From: Defluviitalea saccharophila
GTDB lineage: Bacteria > Bacillota > Clostridia > Lachnospirales > Defluviitaleaceae
Reading direction: 5' to 3'
DNA length: 64,000 bases
NCBI RefSeq assembly: GCF_038396635.1
Contig: NZ_CP121687.1
Span: forward strand, 2,950,561-3,014,560
The notes under the pieces were generated by a model that was not told the origin of the DNA, searched no databases, and worked only from the letters and a program-made list of their open reading frames with translations. The position numbers and the translations under genes were made by a program. This document shows positions 26,373 to 36,668 of this stretch, piece by piece; positions within the stretch are counted from its first letter, which is position 1, and each line of letters opens with the position of its first letter.

Positions 26373-27568
26373 AAAAGCAAATATTCATAATCGGATGCGG
26401 CCCCGGGGCGCCGGAGGAAATCACCGGACATGGTGCGAAGCTGCTGGAAATCTGCCATGGGGTCTATGCATTTGACAGAATCGGAGATTTGTACAAAGAC
26501 TTCAAAGAGGGTATTATTAAATGTTCATATCAGGACATCGAAGAGAAAATAAGAAGCTCAAAAGCTCAAAAAATGGCTGTTCTTGTTTCCGGAGATGTGG
26601 GATTTTTCAGTATGGCAAAAAGGCTGGATGAAAAATTCAGAATTGATTTTGATGTGTTCTTTACATGCGGAATCAGCAGTCTTCAATATCTTTGCAGTAA
26701 AATCAAGCTAAGCTATGAGGATGTCAGAGCTGTGAGCCTCCATGGAAGAGAAGGTAATCTTCCGGGGAGTATCGCATATAACCGGTACACTTTTGTTCTG
26801 ACCGGCGGGGCTAACAACGCTTCGAAAATATTAAAGGATCTTAAGCAAAATGGCTTGTCAGGGATAAAAGTTACAGCCGGGGAGCTGCTTTCAATGCCGG
26901 GTGAAAGAATTTTATGCGGAACGGTGGAGGAGCTTTCTGAGATTTCCTTTGACAGCCTTACGGTTCTTTTGTTTGAGAATGAGAATTGTGTAAACAGGGA
27001 TATGCCCCTTTTTGACAAGGAGCTTTCAAGGAATGAAACTCCAATGACGAAGCAGGAAGTGCGCTGGGTTGCAGTAAACATGATGAAGATAGAAGCACGG
27101 GATGTTTTGTTTGACATAGGGGCGGGCAGCGGCTCGGTAGCTATAGAAATGGCTAGAAAAGCCCACGAAGGATTGGTTTTCGCTATAGAGAAAAAAGACA
27201 ATGCATTTGAGCTTCTCTGTAAAAACAAGTCCGATCTCGGCGCGTTAAATGTAATACCCGTCTTTGGAGAGGCATTGGAGGAAATAAGGAAGCTGCCTGT
27301 CCCGGACAAGGTGTTTATCGGAGGAAGCGGAGGCAATCTGGATAAATTGGTTAAAAGCCTGTATAGGGCAAATGAAGATGTAAAAATTTTGATTACGGCA
27401 ATAACCCTTGAGACTTTAACTGAGGCCCTTGAGGCATTCAAAGAGATAAATTTTGAAACAGATATTGTTTGTCTGAATTGTTCAAAAAGCAAAAAGGCCG
27501 GAAGCTACAATATGATGATAGCAAACAATCCTATTTACATAATCTATGGTGAAAAGAATGATAAATAA
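26369..27568 (+). CDS. cbiET: CbiE-CbiT fusion, cobalt-precorrin-7 methyltransferase (C5/C15, decarboxylating)
   Basis: One chain of 399 residues. Residues 1 to about 205 are CbiE ('IIGCGPGAPEEITGHG', 'LVSGDVGFFSMAKRL'). From about 220 a Rossmann methyltransferase follows ('TKQEVRWVAVNMMKI', 'FDIGAGSGSVAIEMAR', 'VFIGGSGGNLDKLV'), the CbiT part that methylates C15 and removes the C12 acetate carboxyl. Equivalent to CobL of the aerobic route. The 3' end overlaps cbiA. Confidence 0.93.
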   Translation: MKKQIFIIGCGPGAPEEITGHGAKLLEICHGVYAFDRIGDLYKDFKEGIIKCSYQDIEEKIRSSKAQKMAVLVSGDVGFFSMAKRLDEKFRIDFDVFFTCGISSLQYLCSKIKLSYEDVRAVSLHGREGNLPGSIAYNRYTFVLTGGANNASKILKDLKQNGLSGIKVTAGELLSMPGERILCGTVEELSEISFDSLTVLLFENENCVNRDMPLFDKELSRNETPMTKQEVRWVAVNMMKIEARDVLFDIGAGSGSVAIEMARKAHEGLVFAIEKKDNAFELLCKNKSDLGALNVIPVFGEALEEIRKLPVPDKVFIGGSGGNLDKLVKSLYRANEDVKILITAITLETLTEALEAFKEINFETDIVCLNCSKSKKAGSYNMMIANNPIYIIYGEKNDK

Positions 27569-28901
27569 AAAAATCAACAGAATCATGATAGCTGGAACAA
27601 ACAGCGGCTGCGGAAAAACAACAGTGACCTGTGCAATACTAAAAGCGTTAAAGAACAGAGGGCTCAAGGTAGCTGCCTTTAAATGCGGCCCTGACTATAT
27701 TGACCCTATGTTTCACAGCGAAATAATTGAGACAAACTCAAGGAATATTGATTTATTTTTATGCGGAGAAAGGCAGGCAAGATACCTTTTTGCCAAAAAC
27801 AGCGAGAATACTGATGTTTCGGTCGTGGAAGGCGTTATGGGCTTTTACGATGGGGTGGGTGGAAATACCGGTGAAAACTCTTCATGGGATATATCAAACA
27901 AGCTTGGAATTCCTGCAGTTTTGGTAGTTAACTGCAAGGGAGCTTCGGTCTCCGTTGCCGCTATGATAAAGGGTTATCTGGATTTTGATAAAAACAGGAT
28001 TGAAGCTGTAGTTTTAAATAATGTTTCAAAGCACATGTATAAAATGTACAAAGAAACTATTGAAAACCGTCTTGGAATAAGAGTGGCAGGTTATATGCCT
28101 TTTGAACCCGAGGCAGTCATTGGGAGCCGTCATTTGGGGCTGGTTACCGCAAAAGAAATAGGTTCGCTGAAGCAAAAGACGGAATTACTTGCTGCTATAG
28201 CAGAAGAGACTATAGATTTGGACCTGCTTCTTGATATTGCAAATAATGCGGAACATTTTGACTATGAGAAAATTGAAGTTGAGCAAATATCAGATGTAAG
28301 AATTGCAGTTGCTAAGGACAGGGCATTTTGCTTTTATTATCAGGACAGCCTTGAGCTTCTCGAAAAAATGGGTGCAAAGCTGATATATTTTTCACCTACT
28401 GAGGACATTAGGCTGACGGAGGATGTTGACGGCTTGATATTAGGAGGCGGATATCCGGAGCTTTATCTTGAAAAGCTCAGCAAAAATGCCGGAATGATAT
28501 ACAGCATAAGAGCTGCATGGCGTGAGGGAATGCCGATTTATGCCGAATGCGGCGGCTTTATGTACCTGGGAAAAAGTATTAATTCCTATGCAATGACCCA
28601 CATAATTGAACCGGGCTTTGAGATGACGGAGAAACTTCAGAATTTCGGGTATGTTACATTGACTGCAAAGGACAACACCATGCTTTTGGAGCATGGAGAG
28701 TCCGCCACTGCCCACGAATTTCATTATTCTAAAAATGATTCTGATTCCGGTAGCCTTACAGCCAGAAAAGCAAGCGGGAAAACGTGGGAAACCGGATATT
28801 GCAAGGAGAACGTATTCGCTCTTTACCCTCACATTCATTTCTGGGGGAACATTCAAATGGCAGCCAGATTTATTAAAAAATGTGAGGAGTACAAAAAATG
28901 A
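27558..28901 (+). CDS. cbiA: cobyrinate a,c-diamide synthase CbiA
   Basis: ATP- and glutamine-dependent amidation of the a and c side chains. P-loop 'AGTNSGCGKTTVTCA', 'KCGPDYIDPMFH', and at the C-terminus the class I glutamine amidotransferase nucleophile in 'YAECGGFMYLG' with the HFHYS-like 'AHEFHYS'. 447 residues from the ATG at 27558; an alternative ATG four codons earlier is equally possible. Confidence 0.95.
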   Translation: MINKKINRIMIAGTNSGCGKTTVTCAILKALKNRGLKVAAFKCGPDYIDPMFHSEIIETNSRNIDLFLCGERQARYLFAKNSENTDVSVVEGVMGFYDGVGGNTGENSSWDISNKLGIPAVLVVNCKGASVSVAAMIKGYLDFDKNRIEAVVLNNVSKHMYKMYKETIENRLGIRVAGYMPFEPEAVIGSRHLGLVTAKEIGSLKQKTELLAAIAEETIDLDLLLDIANNAEHFDYEKIEVEQISDVRIAVAKDRAFCFYYQDSLELLEKMGAKLIYFSPTEDIRLTEDVDGLILGGGYPELYLEKLSKNAGMIYSIRAAWREGMPIYAECGGFMYLGKSINSYAMTHIIEPGFEMTEKLQNFGYVTLTAKDNTMLLEHGESATAHEFHYSKNDSDSGSLTARKASGKTWETGYCKENVFALYPHIHFWGNIQMAARFIKKCEEYKK

Positions 28902-29851
28902 GATATCTGTTTGTTATTGGTATTGCTTTCATACTTGATTTGATATTCGGAGATCCATACTGGCTACTTCATCCCGTGTGTATAATTGGAAAGGCAATCA
29001 GTGCTTTGGAGAAAATGTTAAGAAAAATCGTAAAAAACGAGCTTTTTGCAGGGACAGTTCTCGTGCTGGTTATATCGGGATTAGCTTTTTTTGTTCCATT
29101 TTTGATACTGTATCTGGCAAATACTTTGAATTACTATCTGGCTATGGGGATTGAAATTTACTTCTGCTACCAGATTTTTGCCGTAAAATCCCTGAAAAAA
29201 GAGAGTATGAAGGTTTATTACCCTCTCAAGGAAGGCAATTATCCGGAAGCTAGAAAATACTTATCCTACATTGTCGGAAGGGATACGCAGAATTTGGATG
29301 CTAAGGGTATCACAAAAGCCACAGTCGAAACGATAGCCGAGAACACCACTGACGGTGTCGTAGCTCCGCTTTTTTATATGGCAATAGGAGGCGCGCCCCT
29401 TGCATTTTTATACAAGGCGATTAACACAATGGACTCCATGATAGGCTACAGAAATGAAAAGTATGAAAAATTCGGAAAGGTTGCTGCAAGGCTTGATGAC
29501 ATTGCAAACTTCATACCGGCAAGGATAACTGCACTGCTTATGATTGCGGCAAGCGCATTGAACGGCCTGGACTATAAAAATGCTTTTAGAATGTTTCTAA
29601 GAGATAGGAAAAACCATAAAAGCCCAAATTCTGCACAAACCGAGTCGGTATGCGCCGGAGCTTTGAATGTACAGCTGGCGGGCAATGCCTATTATTTCGG
29701 ACAGCTTGTCCATAAGCCGACTATTGGTGATAATAATCGGGAAATTGTAGCTCAGGATATAGTTCTCACAAACAAATTGATGTATACGACTTCTGTTTTA
29801 GCAGTGATTGCTGCCATGATTGTAAGGGGGTGTATCTGGTGGATGATATAG
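28898..29851 (+). CDS. cbiB: adenosylcobinamide-phosphate synthase CbiB
   Basis: Integral membrane protein (317 residues) that joins the aminopropanol (phosphate) arm to adenosylcobyric acid. Family blocks 'DLIFGDPYWLLHPVCIIGK', 'TVETIAENTTDGVVAPLFY' and 'NSAQTESVCAGALNVQLAG' are intact. Works with CobD encoded next. ATGA overlap with cbiA. Confidence 0.95.
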   Translation: MRYLFVIGIAFILDLIFGDPYWLLHPVCIIGKAISALEKMLRKIVKNELFAGTVLVLVISGLAFFVPFLILYLANTLNYYLAMGIEIYFCYQIFAVKSLKKESMKVYYPLKEGNYPEARKYLSYIVGRDTQNLDAKGITKATVETIAENTTDGVVAPLFYMAIGGAPLAFLYKAINTMDSMIGYRNEKYEKFGKVAARLDDIANFIPARITALLMIAASALNGLDYKNAFRMFLRDRKNHKSPNSAQTESVCAGALNVQLAGNAYYFGQLVHKPTIGDNNREIVAQDIVLTNKLMYTTSVLAVIAAMIVRGCIWWMI

Positions 29852-29853
29852 CA

Positions 29854-30903
29854 ATGCACGGCGGCGATATCTATTCATATATGGAGATGAATGGAGCAAA
29901 ACCGCTTGATTATTCGGCTAATATAAACCCTCTGGGTTTCCCTGACAATGTTAAAAAGGCGTTGGCTCAGAGTATTGAAAGCTATAGTGTCTATCCGGAT
30001 ACTAATTGCCGTAAGCTGAAGGAAGCTGTAAGTGCCTATGAAAAATTTGAAGCGGACTGCATACTGTTCGGAAACGGCGCGGCAGATATAATCTACAGAA
30101 TATGCTATGCCTTAAGACCGAAGACTGCTCTCCTCACAGCGCCAACCTTTTCCGAATACGGACAGGCCCTTGAGAACACCGGCTGTAAAATCGAGTATTT
30201 TGGATTAAGCCCTGAATATGGCTTTACTGTGGGAACCGGCATATTGGAGCAAGTGTCAGGTAAGGATATTGTTTTCATTTGTAACCCAAACAACCCGACG
30301 GGAAATTTGGCAGACAGGAGCTTAATATACAAGCTTGCAGAAAAATGCCGAAAGGAAAACTGTATTTTGGTCATTGACGAATGCTTCATGGATTTTGTCG
30401 CTGAAAAGAAGAGCTATAGCTTTATAGAGTATCTTGAGGATTTTGACAATGTGATAATTGTAAAGGCTTTTACGAAAATATTCGCGATGGCGGGGCTCAG
30501 GCTCGGGTATTGCTTATGCAGCAATAAAGAAATACTGTTGAAGATTGAAAAAGCCGGGCAGCCGTGGAGCGTGTCGACACCTGCTCAAGTAGCAGGGATC
30601 GCCGCAATTGGAGATAAGGATTATCTAATAAGGACTGCCAGGATCATAGATGAAGAAAGAGGCTATTTGTCAAAAAACTTAAGCAGCTTTGGCTTCACGG
30701 TTTTTGAAAGCCATACTAACTTTATTTTATTTAAAGCAGAACAGACGGATTTGTATGACAGGCTTTATAAAAAGGGCGTACTGATAAGGAAATGCGCCAA
30801 CTTCAAAGGACTTGACGATACATATTACAGAATAGCTGTCAGATGCCGTGAAGACAATGAAAAGCTGATTAATGCAATAAGCGAGGTAATAAAAAATGGC
30901 TAA
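29854..30903 (+). CDS. cobD: threonine-phosphate decarboxylase CobD
   Basis: PLP-dependent class I/II aminotransferase-fold enzyme that makes (R)-1-amino-2-propanol phosphate from threonine phosphate. '[10 protein letters not shown]' and '[12 protein letters not shown]' are the usual start; 'NPNNPTGNL' and the PLP lysine in '[18 protein letters not shown]' confirm the fold. Histidinol-phosphate aminotransferases share these motifs, but the position after cbiB settles the call. The start at 29854 is preferred to GTG 29830, which lies inside cbiB. Confidence 0.92.
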   Translation: MHGGDIYSYMEMNGAKPLDYSANINPLGFPDNVKKALAQSIESYSVYPDTNCRKLKEAVSAYEKFEADCILFGNGAADIIYRICYALRPKTALLTAPTFSEYGQALENTGCKIEYFGLSPEYGFTVGTGILEQVSGKDIVFICNPNNPTGNLADRSLIYKLAEKCRKENCILVIDECFMDFVAEKKSYSFIEYLEDFDNVIIVKAFTKIFAMAGLRLGYCLCSNKEILLKIEKAGQPWSVSTPAQVAGIAAIGDKDYLIRTARIIDEERGYLSKNLSSFGFTVFESHTNFILFKAEQTDLYDRLYKKGVLIRKCANFKGLDDTYYRIAVRCREDNEKLINAISEVIKNG

Positions 30904-32398
30904 GGCAATCATGATACAGGGGACAACTTCTAATGCAGGCAAAAGCCTTATAACTGCAGGACTTTGCAGGATTTTTTCACAGGACGGCTATAGGGTGGCG
31001 CCTTTCAAGTCACAGAATATGGCACTGAATTCCTATATAACTGAGGACGGGCTTGAAATGGGCAGAGCTCAGGTTGTACAGGCCGAAGCCGCATATAAGA
31101 AGCCGGATGTCAGGATGAATCCCATCCTCTTGAAGCCCACAAGCGACAAAGGTTCACAGGTCATTGTCAATGGCGAGGTTGTGGGCAATATGAAAGCTAT
31201 GGATTACTATAAAAACAAAACAAGATATATACCGGAAATTATGAAAAGCTATAGCTCCCTTGCCGCTGAAAATGACATTATAGTGATTGAAGGTGCAGGG
31301 AGCCCGGCAGAAATAAACTTAAAAGAAAATGACATAGTCAATATGGGCATGGCAAAGATGGCAAATTCCCCTGTGCTGATTGTTGGAGATATTGACAGAG
31401 GCGGTGTGTTTGCTTCACTTTACGGAACTTACATGCTACTGAATGAAACTGAAAAGAAGTATATTAAAGGGAACATCATCAATAAGTTCAGAGGCGATAT
31501 CAAGATCCTGGAGCCGGGGCTTAAAATGCTGGAAGACCTTATACCTGTTCCAACAGTCGGTGTAGTTCCATACATGACTATGAGAATAGATGATGAGGAC
31601 AGCCTTTCTGAAGTATTTGAAAATAGCAGTGTGTTGGTGGACATTGATATTGCTGTCATAAAACTTCCCCGAATCTCAAATTTTACGGACTTTAATGCTT
31701 TTGAATTGATTTTGGGAGCCAAGGTTAGATATATTTCGAGTGCAAAGGAATTTAAGTGTCCGGATTTGCTGATTCTACCGGGAACAAAAAATACAATTGA
31801 CGATTTAAAATGGATGAGAGAGTGCGGTATTGAGGCTGAAATATTAAAATATGCAAGCAGGGGGAATCCTGTATTCGGTATTTGCGGCGGATATCAGATG
31901 CTCTGCAAAAGCCTTAAGGACCCTTACAATGTGGAAGGCGGCGGCGAAATAAAGGGCTTGGGACTCATTGATGCCCATACCGTATTTGAAAAGGAAAAGA
32001 CAAGAACCAGAGTAAGCGGCATTTTTAAATGCGCTGGTGGTATTTTTTCAGAGCTCAATGGAAAAAGCTTCGAGGGCTATGAAATACATATGGGTATAAC
32101 AAAGGCTGAAGGCTTTTTGTCGATGCTGAAAAGCATGGACGGCGGTGAGAAAACCGACGGGCTTTGCCAGGGGAATGTTTATGGCAGCTATGTCCATGGA
32201 ATTTTTGACAGCGAAGAGGTTTTAAAGACCATTATAAAAGCTTTGTACAACAAAAAAGGTCTTGAATACAATGAAACCTTAAGCTGTGACGTTAAAGCGC
32301 ATAAAGAGCGGGAATATGACAAATTGGCAGATGAGCTCCGCAAATCTCTCGATATGAAGTATATTTATAAAATTATTGATGAAGGTGTTACTCTATGA
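30896..32398 (+). CDS. cbiP: cobyric acid synthase CbiP
   Basis: Amidates the b, d, e and g side chains of adenosylcobyrinate a,c-diamide. 500 residues: P-loop-like '[16 protein letters not shown]', '[14 protein letters not shown]', '[15 protein letters not shown]' and the amidotransferase Cys in '[13 protein letters not shown]'; a late '[13 protein letters not shown]' holds the catalytic His. Overlaps cobD by 8 bp and cobO by 4 bp. Confidence 0.96.
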   Translation: MAKAIMIQGTTSNAGKSLITAGLCRIFSQDGYRVAPFKSQNMALNSYITEDGLEMGRAQVVQAEAAYKKPDVRMNPILLKPTSDKGSQVIVNGEVVGNMKAMDYYKNKTRYIPEIMKSYSSLAAENDIIVIEGAGSPAEINLKENDIVNMGMAKMANSPVLIVGDIDRGGVFASLYGTYMLLNETEKKYIKGNIINKFRGDIKILEPGLKMLEDLIPVPTVGVVPYMTMRIDDEDSLSEVFENSSVLVDIDIAVIKLPRISNFTDFNAFELILGAKVRYISSAKEFKCPDLLILPGTKNTIDDLKWMRECGIEAEILKYASRGNPVFGICGGYQMLCKSLKDPYNVEGGGEIKGLGLIDAHTVFEKEKTRTRVSGIFKCAGGIFSELNGKSFEGYEIHMGITKAEGFLSMLKSMDGGEKTDGLCQGNVYGSYVHGIFDSEEVLKTIIKALYNKKGLEYNETLSCDVKAHKEREYDKLADELRKSLDMKYIYKIIDEGVTL

Positions 32399-32919
32399 AC
32401 GGGTTGATTCATATTTATTGCGGCGACGGGAAAGGGAAAACGACAGCAGCGTTGGGACTTGCATTGCGTGCCTGCGGCAGCGGCTATAAGGTAATTCTGG
32501 CTCAGTTTTTAAAGTCATGGAATACAAGTGAATTGAACATTTTGGATAAAATGGAAAATGTATTAATTTTAAGAAGTAAAAAACCGGGCAAATTTACTTG
32601 GCAATTAAACGATGAGGAGAAAGCGGCACTTAAAATAGAAAATAACAGAATCTTTGAAAAAGCTATTGAAGTTATATCATGTGATAAAAAAATCCTTATC
32701 ATATTCGACGAGCTTATTGGAGCAATAGAAAAAAACCTTATTGACAAAGAAGCAGTAGTGGACTTTCTGAAGACCAAGCCGCTCCATGCCGAAGTAGTTC
32801 TTACAGGGAGAAATCCTGATGGGGAATTGCTTGGTTTGGCCGATTATATCTCTGAAATTAAAAAAATCAGGCATCCATTTGATAGTGGTGTTAAAGCACG
32901 AGAGGGGATTGAATATTGA
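32395..32919 (+). CDS. cobO: corrinoid adenosyltransferase, BtuR/CobO type
   Basis: Transfers the adenosyl group of ATP to Co(I) corrinoids. 174 residues; P-loop '[19 protein letters not shown]' at the N-terminus and '[17 protein letters not shown]', '[21 protein letters not shown]' typical of the BtuR family (not PduO). Overlaps cbiP by ATGA and touches cbiC. Confidence 0.95.
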   Translation: MNGLIHIYCGDGKGKTTAALGLALRACGSGYKVILAQFLKSWNTSELNILDKMENVLILRSKKPGKFTWQLNDEEKAALKIENNRIFEKAIEVISCDKKILIIFDELIGAIEKNLIDKEAVVDFLKTKPLHAEVVLTGRNPDGELLGLADYISEIKKIRHPFDSGVKAREGIEY

Positions 32920-33548
32920 TGAAATTGTATAGACCCGATGAAATTGAAAAGAGAAGCTTTGAAATAATAACTCAGGAAATTGGAGATATTGAACTGGACG
33001 CGAAGGTTGCGCCTATTGTTAAGAGAGTAATTCATACTACTGCGGATTTTGATTATCTTCATAATCTTTGCTTTTCCGAAAATGTAATAAATATTGCGCT
33101 TGAAGCCATTAAGAAAGGGGTTGACATTGTAACAGACACCAAAATGGCTTTATCCGGTATCAACAAGGCTGCTTTGGCAAAAGCCGGCGGCAAGGCATAT
33201 TGCTATATGGCAGATGAAGATGTTGCAAGAAAGGCGAAAGAGCAAAATTCAACCCGTGCGAGTGTATCTATGGAAAAGGCGGCAGAATTGGACAAGCCTC
33301 TTATTTTTGCTATAGGCAATGCGCCCACAGCCCTTATCAAGCTGGATGAATTGATAAAAAGCAATAAAATAAAACCTGTTTTAATTATTGGTGTACCAGT
33401 AGGCTTTGTGAATGTCGTCGAGTCAAAGGAGCTTATTATGAAAAGCGGTGTTCCTTATATCGTTGCAAGAGGGCGAAAAGGCGGCAGTAATGTGGCGGCG
33501 GCAATTGTAAATGCTCTCTTGTATATGGCATATCCACGTGAAAGCTAA
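32919..33548 (+). CDS. cbiC: precorrin-8X methylmutase CbiC
   Basis: Moves the C11 methyl to C12, giving (cobalt-)hydrogenobyrinate. 209 residues; the catalytic His is His39 in 'RVIHTTADFDY', and 'DTKMALSGINK', 'IGNAPTALIKLDEL' and 'GVPVGFVNVVESKE' are the family blocks. Last gene of the corrin run, although its step comes before cbiA, so gene order does not follow reaction order. TTG at 32916 is an alternative start. Confidence 0.95.
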   Translation: MKLYRPDEIEKRSFEIITQEIGDIELDAKVAPIVKRVIHTTADFDYLHNLCFSENVINIALEAIKKGVDIVTDTKMALSGINKAALAKAGGKAYCYMADEDVARKAKEQNSTRASVSMEKAAELDKPLIFAIGNAPTALIKLDELIKSNKIKPVLIIGVPVGFVNVVESKELIMKSGVPYIVARGRKGGSNVAAAIVNALLYMAYPRES

Positions 33549-33733
33549 AGTGTTAGGAGGAACTATGCAATGAAATAGACAAAACAGCTATTATTGGTGC
33601 ATCAAAAGAAAGAACTAATTAAAAATCTATTAGTAAATATTGACTTTCAATTTATGGCATAGTAAAATACCAAAAGATAATGTCACGTAGGCATTATTAG
33701 GGTACAAAAGAAAAATTTATTATTTGAAATAAT

Positions 33734-33788
33734 AGCGGTCACGAAGACTGTTTCTTAGTGAAACTTTTTTTGTTGACCGCTTTTTATT
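33734..33788 (+). terminator. branched hairpin terminator after the corrinoid run
   Basis: AGCGGTCA (33734-33741) pairs with TGACCGCT (33774-33781), enclosing a smaller GTTTC/GAAAC hairpin, and is followed by TTTTATTT. It lies between cbiC and the ABC importer and so separates them unless relieved. The 190 bp before it hold no cobalamin aptamer that I can find, only a short frame reading 'NEIDKTAIIGASKERTN' with no start, perhaps a gene remnant. Confidence 0.7.
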
Positions 33789-33813
33789 TATATTAATTTT
33801 TGGAGGAAAGAAC

Positions 33814-34830
33814 ATGAAAAAAATTATTGCACTATTTACCATGATTTGTATTATGGCTATACTTGCAGTAGGTTGCCAGAAAGCAGAAGTAAAACAAAAC
33901 GAAGAAACTAAAAGCACAACAGTGAAGATTATCGACTCCAGAGGAAAAGAAGTTGAAGTAAACTATCCGGCTAAGAAAATCGTATGTCTGCTAAACAGTG
34001 TTTTGAATGACCTTTATATGCTTGGTGCGAAAGACCAGGTTATCGCAATAGACAAATGGACATATGATACAAAGGATGTTTTTGAACTTACTGCGCAGAT
34101 TGATGAAAGGGTAAAGAACAAGTCACTCCCCGCTATTGACAAAAACATTGAAGAAATCGTTGGGATGAACCCGGATGTGGTAGTCATGTGGGCCGGTCAG
34201 GAGGATGATATTAAAACTCTGGAGGACAAAGGGGTTAAGGTAGTAGGAATACAAGTGGATAACTTTGAGCAGGTCTACACAAAGATGGAGATACTGGGCA
34301 AAATCTCAGGCAAAGAAAACAGAGCGGCAGAGATTATTGACTACACAAAAAAAGAACTTCAAAATATTAAAAATAAGATTAAAGCTATTGATGAATCAGA
34401 GAAGCCGTCATCCCTATTTGTATGGGGACCTTCAAAGCTAGACATCGCCGGAAGCAACAGCACCGGTGACAGTATTATAAAAATGAGTGGAGCGAAAAAT
34501 TCTGCTGCCGATATAAATGAGGAACATATTGTTGCAAAAATGGAGCAGGTTGTTAACTGGAATCCTGACTTCATCATTTTGTGGAATATCAAGGATTTGG
34601 ATCCCGATGACTACTTCAAAGATGCACAGTGGAGCAATATAAATGCCATAAAAAACAAAGCAGTTGTTGAGCTGCCCCATCCATTCTATTGCGATCTTTG
34701 GACGGTTAAATATATATATTCGGTTAACATCATAGCAAAAACCCTTTACCCTGATTTGTTCAAGGATGCAGACATTGAGAAAACAAAAGCGGATATGCTG
34801 AAAAAGTTATATAACATCGATTTTAAATAG
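33814..34830 (+). CDS. btuF: ABC importer substrate-binding lipoprotein (BtuF/FepB type)
   Basis: Lipobox at the N-terminus (hydrophobic stretch ending in A-V-G-C, Cys about residue 22). The rest is a periplasmic-binding-protein class III fold: 'ITDSRGKEVEVNYPAKKIV'-like opening (here 'KIIDSRGKEVEVNYPAKKIV'), 'GMNPDVVVMW'. 338 residues. Such proteins bind cobalamin, heme or metal-siderophores; being directly behind the cobamide cluster suggests a corrinoid, while the downstream CooT leaves nickel chelates open. GGAGG before the ATG. Confidence 0.8.
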   Translation: MKKIIALFTMICIMAILAVGCQKAEVKQNEETKSTTVKIIDSRGKEVEVNYPAKKIVCLLNSVLNDLYMLGAKDQVIAIDKWTYDTKDVFELTAQIDERVKNKSLPAIDKNIEEIVGMNPDVVVMWAGQEDDIKTLEDKGVKVVGIQVDNFEQVYTKMEILGKISGKENRAAEIIDYTKKELQNIKNKIKAIDESEKPSSLFVWGPSKLDIAGSNSTGDSIIKMSGAKNSAADINEEHIVAKMEQVVNWNPDFIILWNIKDLDPDDYFKDAQWSNINAIKNKAVVELPHPFYCDLWTVKYIYSVNIIAKTLYPDLFKDADIEKTKADMLKKLYNIDFK

Positions 34831-34867
34831 AGTAAGATAAATAGAGCAAGGGATTAAGGAAATATTT

Positions 34868-35872
34868 ATGAAAAAAGACATAGAGAAATTAATATATTTC
34901 TTACCAATACCGGTTTTTTTAATTACTTTGTGCATTGGTTCCTATCACATACCAATTGCCAAGGTGATAGATTTAATGCTTTATAAAATAAGCGGATATA
35001 CATTCTTTCATAGTGTAATTGACACAAACAGCCTGAATGTATTATTAGAGATAAGGTTACCAAGGGTTATTCTTTCAATGCTTGTTGGAGCAAGTCTTTC
35101 GGTTTCGGGGACCTCCTTCCAGGCTGTATTGAAGAATCCCATTGTTGAGCCATATACCCTTGGCTTATCATCAGGGGCAGCTTTTGGAGCTGCCCTTGCG
35201 TTGTCATTTCTTAATATTCCGGTACAGATCAGTGCATTCATTTTCGCCATTATGGGTGTTGCCATCTGCTATATGGCTGCTATGAAAGACGGGGATACAT
35301 CTGTGGTATCATTGGTTTTATCGGGAGTTGTAATATCAGCTTTATTTACTGCATTATTATCAATACTGCAAATAATGATTGATCCGTTAAAACTTCAGGG
35401 ATTAGTATACTGGATAATGGGAAGCCTTCATACATCAAGCTGGGAGAAAGTTGCCTCAGTACTTCCATATATGGTTATTGGATTCTTGTTAACATATGTT
35501 TTCAGATGGAAACTGAATATACTGGCATTGGGTGGCAGGGATTCGGTGATATTGGGGGTAAACCCTAAAAAATATAAGATGCTTTACATACTTGCTGCTA
35601 CATTGCTGGCGGCTGCAGCGGTATCAGTTTCCGGAATTATCAGTTTGGTTGGTTTAATGATACCACGTGTGTTAAGAATTCTTTTTGGACCTGATAACCG
35701 TAAATTAATACCATTGTCTTTTTGTCTGGGAGCATCTTATTTGGCAATTGTAGATTGCTTTTCAAGGAATCTTTTCTCATTTGAAATTCCTATAGGGATA
35801 TTTACAACTATACTTGGTGCGCCATATTTTATTATCCTTATTAGAAGGAGCAAGGCAGGTGTGTGGCAATGA
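34868..35872 (+). CDS. btuC: FecCD/BtuC-type ABC permease
   Basis: Membrane permease of the BtuC/FecCD family with about nine or ten helices (334 residues). Signatures 'RLPRVILSMLVGASLSVSGTSFQ', 'NPIVEPYTLGLSSGAAFGA', 'GIISLVGLMIPRVLR' and 'LGAPYFIILIRR' are clear. One permease gene implies a homodimer. Between the binding protein and the ATPase genes, in the usual order. Confidence 0.9.
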   Translation: MKKDIEKLIYFLPIPVFLITLCIGSYHIPIAKVIDLMLYKISGYTFFHSVIDTNSLNVLLEIRLPRVILSMLVGASLSVSGTSFQAVLKNPIVEPYTLGLSSGAAFGAALALSFLNIPVQISAFIFAIMGVAICYMAAMKDGDTSVVSLVLSGVVISALFTALLSILQIMIDPLKLQGLVYWIMGSLHTSSWEKVASVLPYMVIGFLLTYVFRWKLNILALGGRDSVILGVNPKKYKMLYILAATLLAAAAVSVSGIISLVGLMIPRVLRILFGPDNRKLIPLSFCLGASYLAIVDCFSRNLFSFEIPIGIFTTILGAPYFIILIRRSKAGVWQ

Positions 35873-36624
35873 TAAGATTTGAAGGAGTGACAATAGCATA
35901 TCAAAAGCAAACAGTACTTGAAAATGTTAATCTTGAAATTGAGAAAGGTATAATTACAACCTTTTTGGGGCCCAACGGCAGCGGCAAAACCTCACTGATA
36001 TCCTCCATCAATGGAACTATAAAACCTGTGTGCGGTAAAATATATATCGATGACAAGGATATTTCAAAACTAAAGACCAAAAAACTTGCCGGAATAGTTG
36101 CAACAGTTCCACAATTATATAATACCAACTTTAATTTCACTGTTTTAGAGATGATTTTATTAGGTAGGTCTCCGCATATTGGCTATGTTCCGGGGAAAGA
36201 TGATATAGATAAAGCGGATGAGGCAATCGAGAAGATAGGTATTGAGTATTTAAGGGATAAAGAATTCAACAGGTTAAGTGGCGGGGAGAGGCAGCTGGTG
36301 ATGATTGCACGAGCCATTGCTCAGGATACCGAAGTAATACTGCTTGATGAACCTACCTCTTACCTTGATTTAAAAAATCAGCTTAAAGTATTGAATGTTG
36401 TAAAGCAAATTAACTCATCGCAAAAAGTTACATGTATAATGACCTTGCATGATCCCAACCATGCGCTCATGTATTCCGACAAGATTGTTATGTTCAAAAA
36501 CGGAACTTTAGAAACCGGTACAATTGAAGATATGATTAATGCCAGGAATATATATGAGGTATATGGAGTAAAAGCCGATATAGTAAAAGTGAATAATAAA
36601 AAATTTGTGATACCCGATTATTAA
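35869..36624 (+). CDS. btuD: ABC importer ATPase (BtuD/FecE type)
   Basis: 251-residue ATPase: Walker A G-P-N-G-S-G-K-T-S at 34-42, signature 'LSGGERQLV', Walker B 'VILLDEPTSYLD', switch His in 'TLHDPNHAL'. ATGA overlap with the permease supports 35869 as the start; a GTG two codons earlier is possible. Energises the importer encoded by the two preceding genes. Confidence 0.9.
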   Translation: MIRFEGVTIAYQKQTVLENVNLEIEKGIITTFLGPNGSGKTSLISSINGTIKPVCGKIYIDDKDISKLKTKKLAGIVATVPQLYNTNFNFTVLEMILLGRSPHIGYVPGKDDIDKADEAIEKIGIEYLRDKEFNRLSGGERQLVMIARAIAQDTEVILLDEPTSYLDLKNQLKVLNVVKQINSSQKVTCIMTLHDPNHALMYSDKIVMFKNGTLETGTIEDMINARNIYEVYGVKADIVKVNNKKFVIPDY

Positions 36625-36668
36625 CTGGATGATATAGCATAAAAAGAATAGCAGAGGTGGAAAAAATA

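Noticed and set aside
33549..33813. Second cobalamin riboswitch ahead of btuF
   Set aside because: No B12 box, GGGAA block or closing stem could be found; only a branched terminator and a short frame remnant are present.
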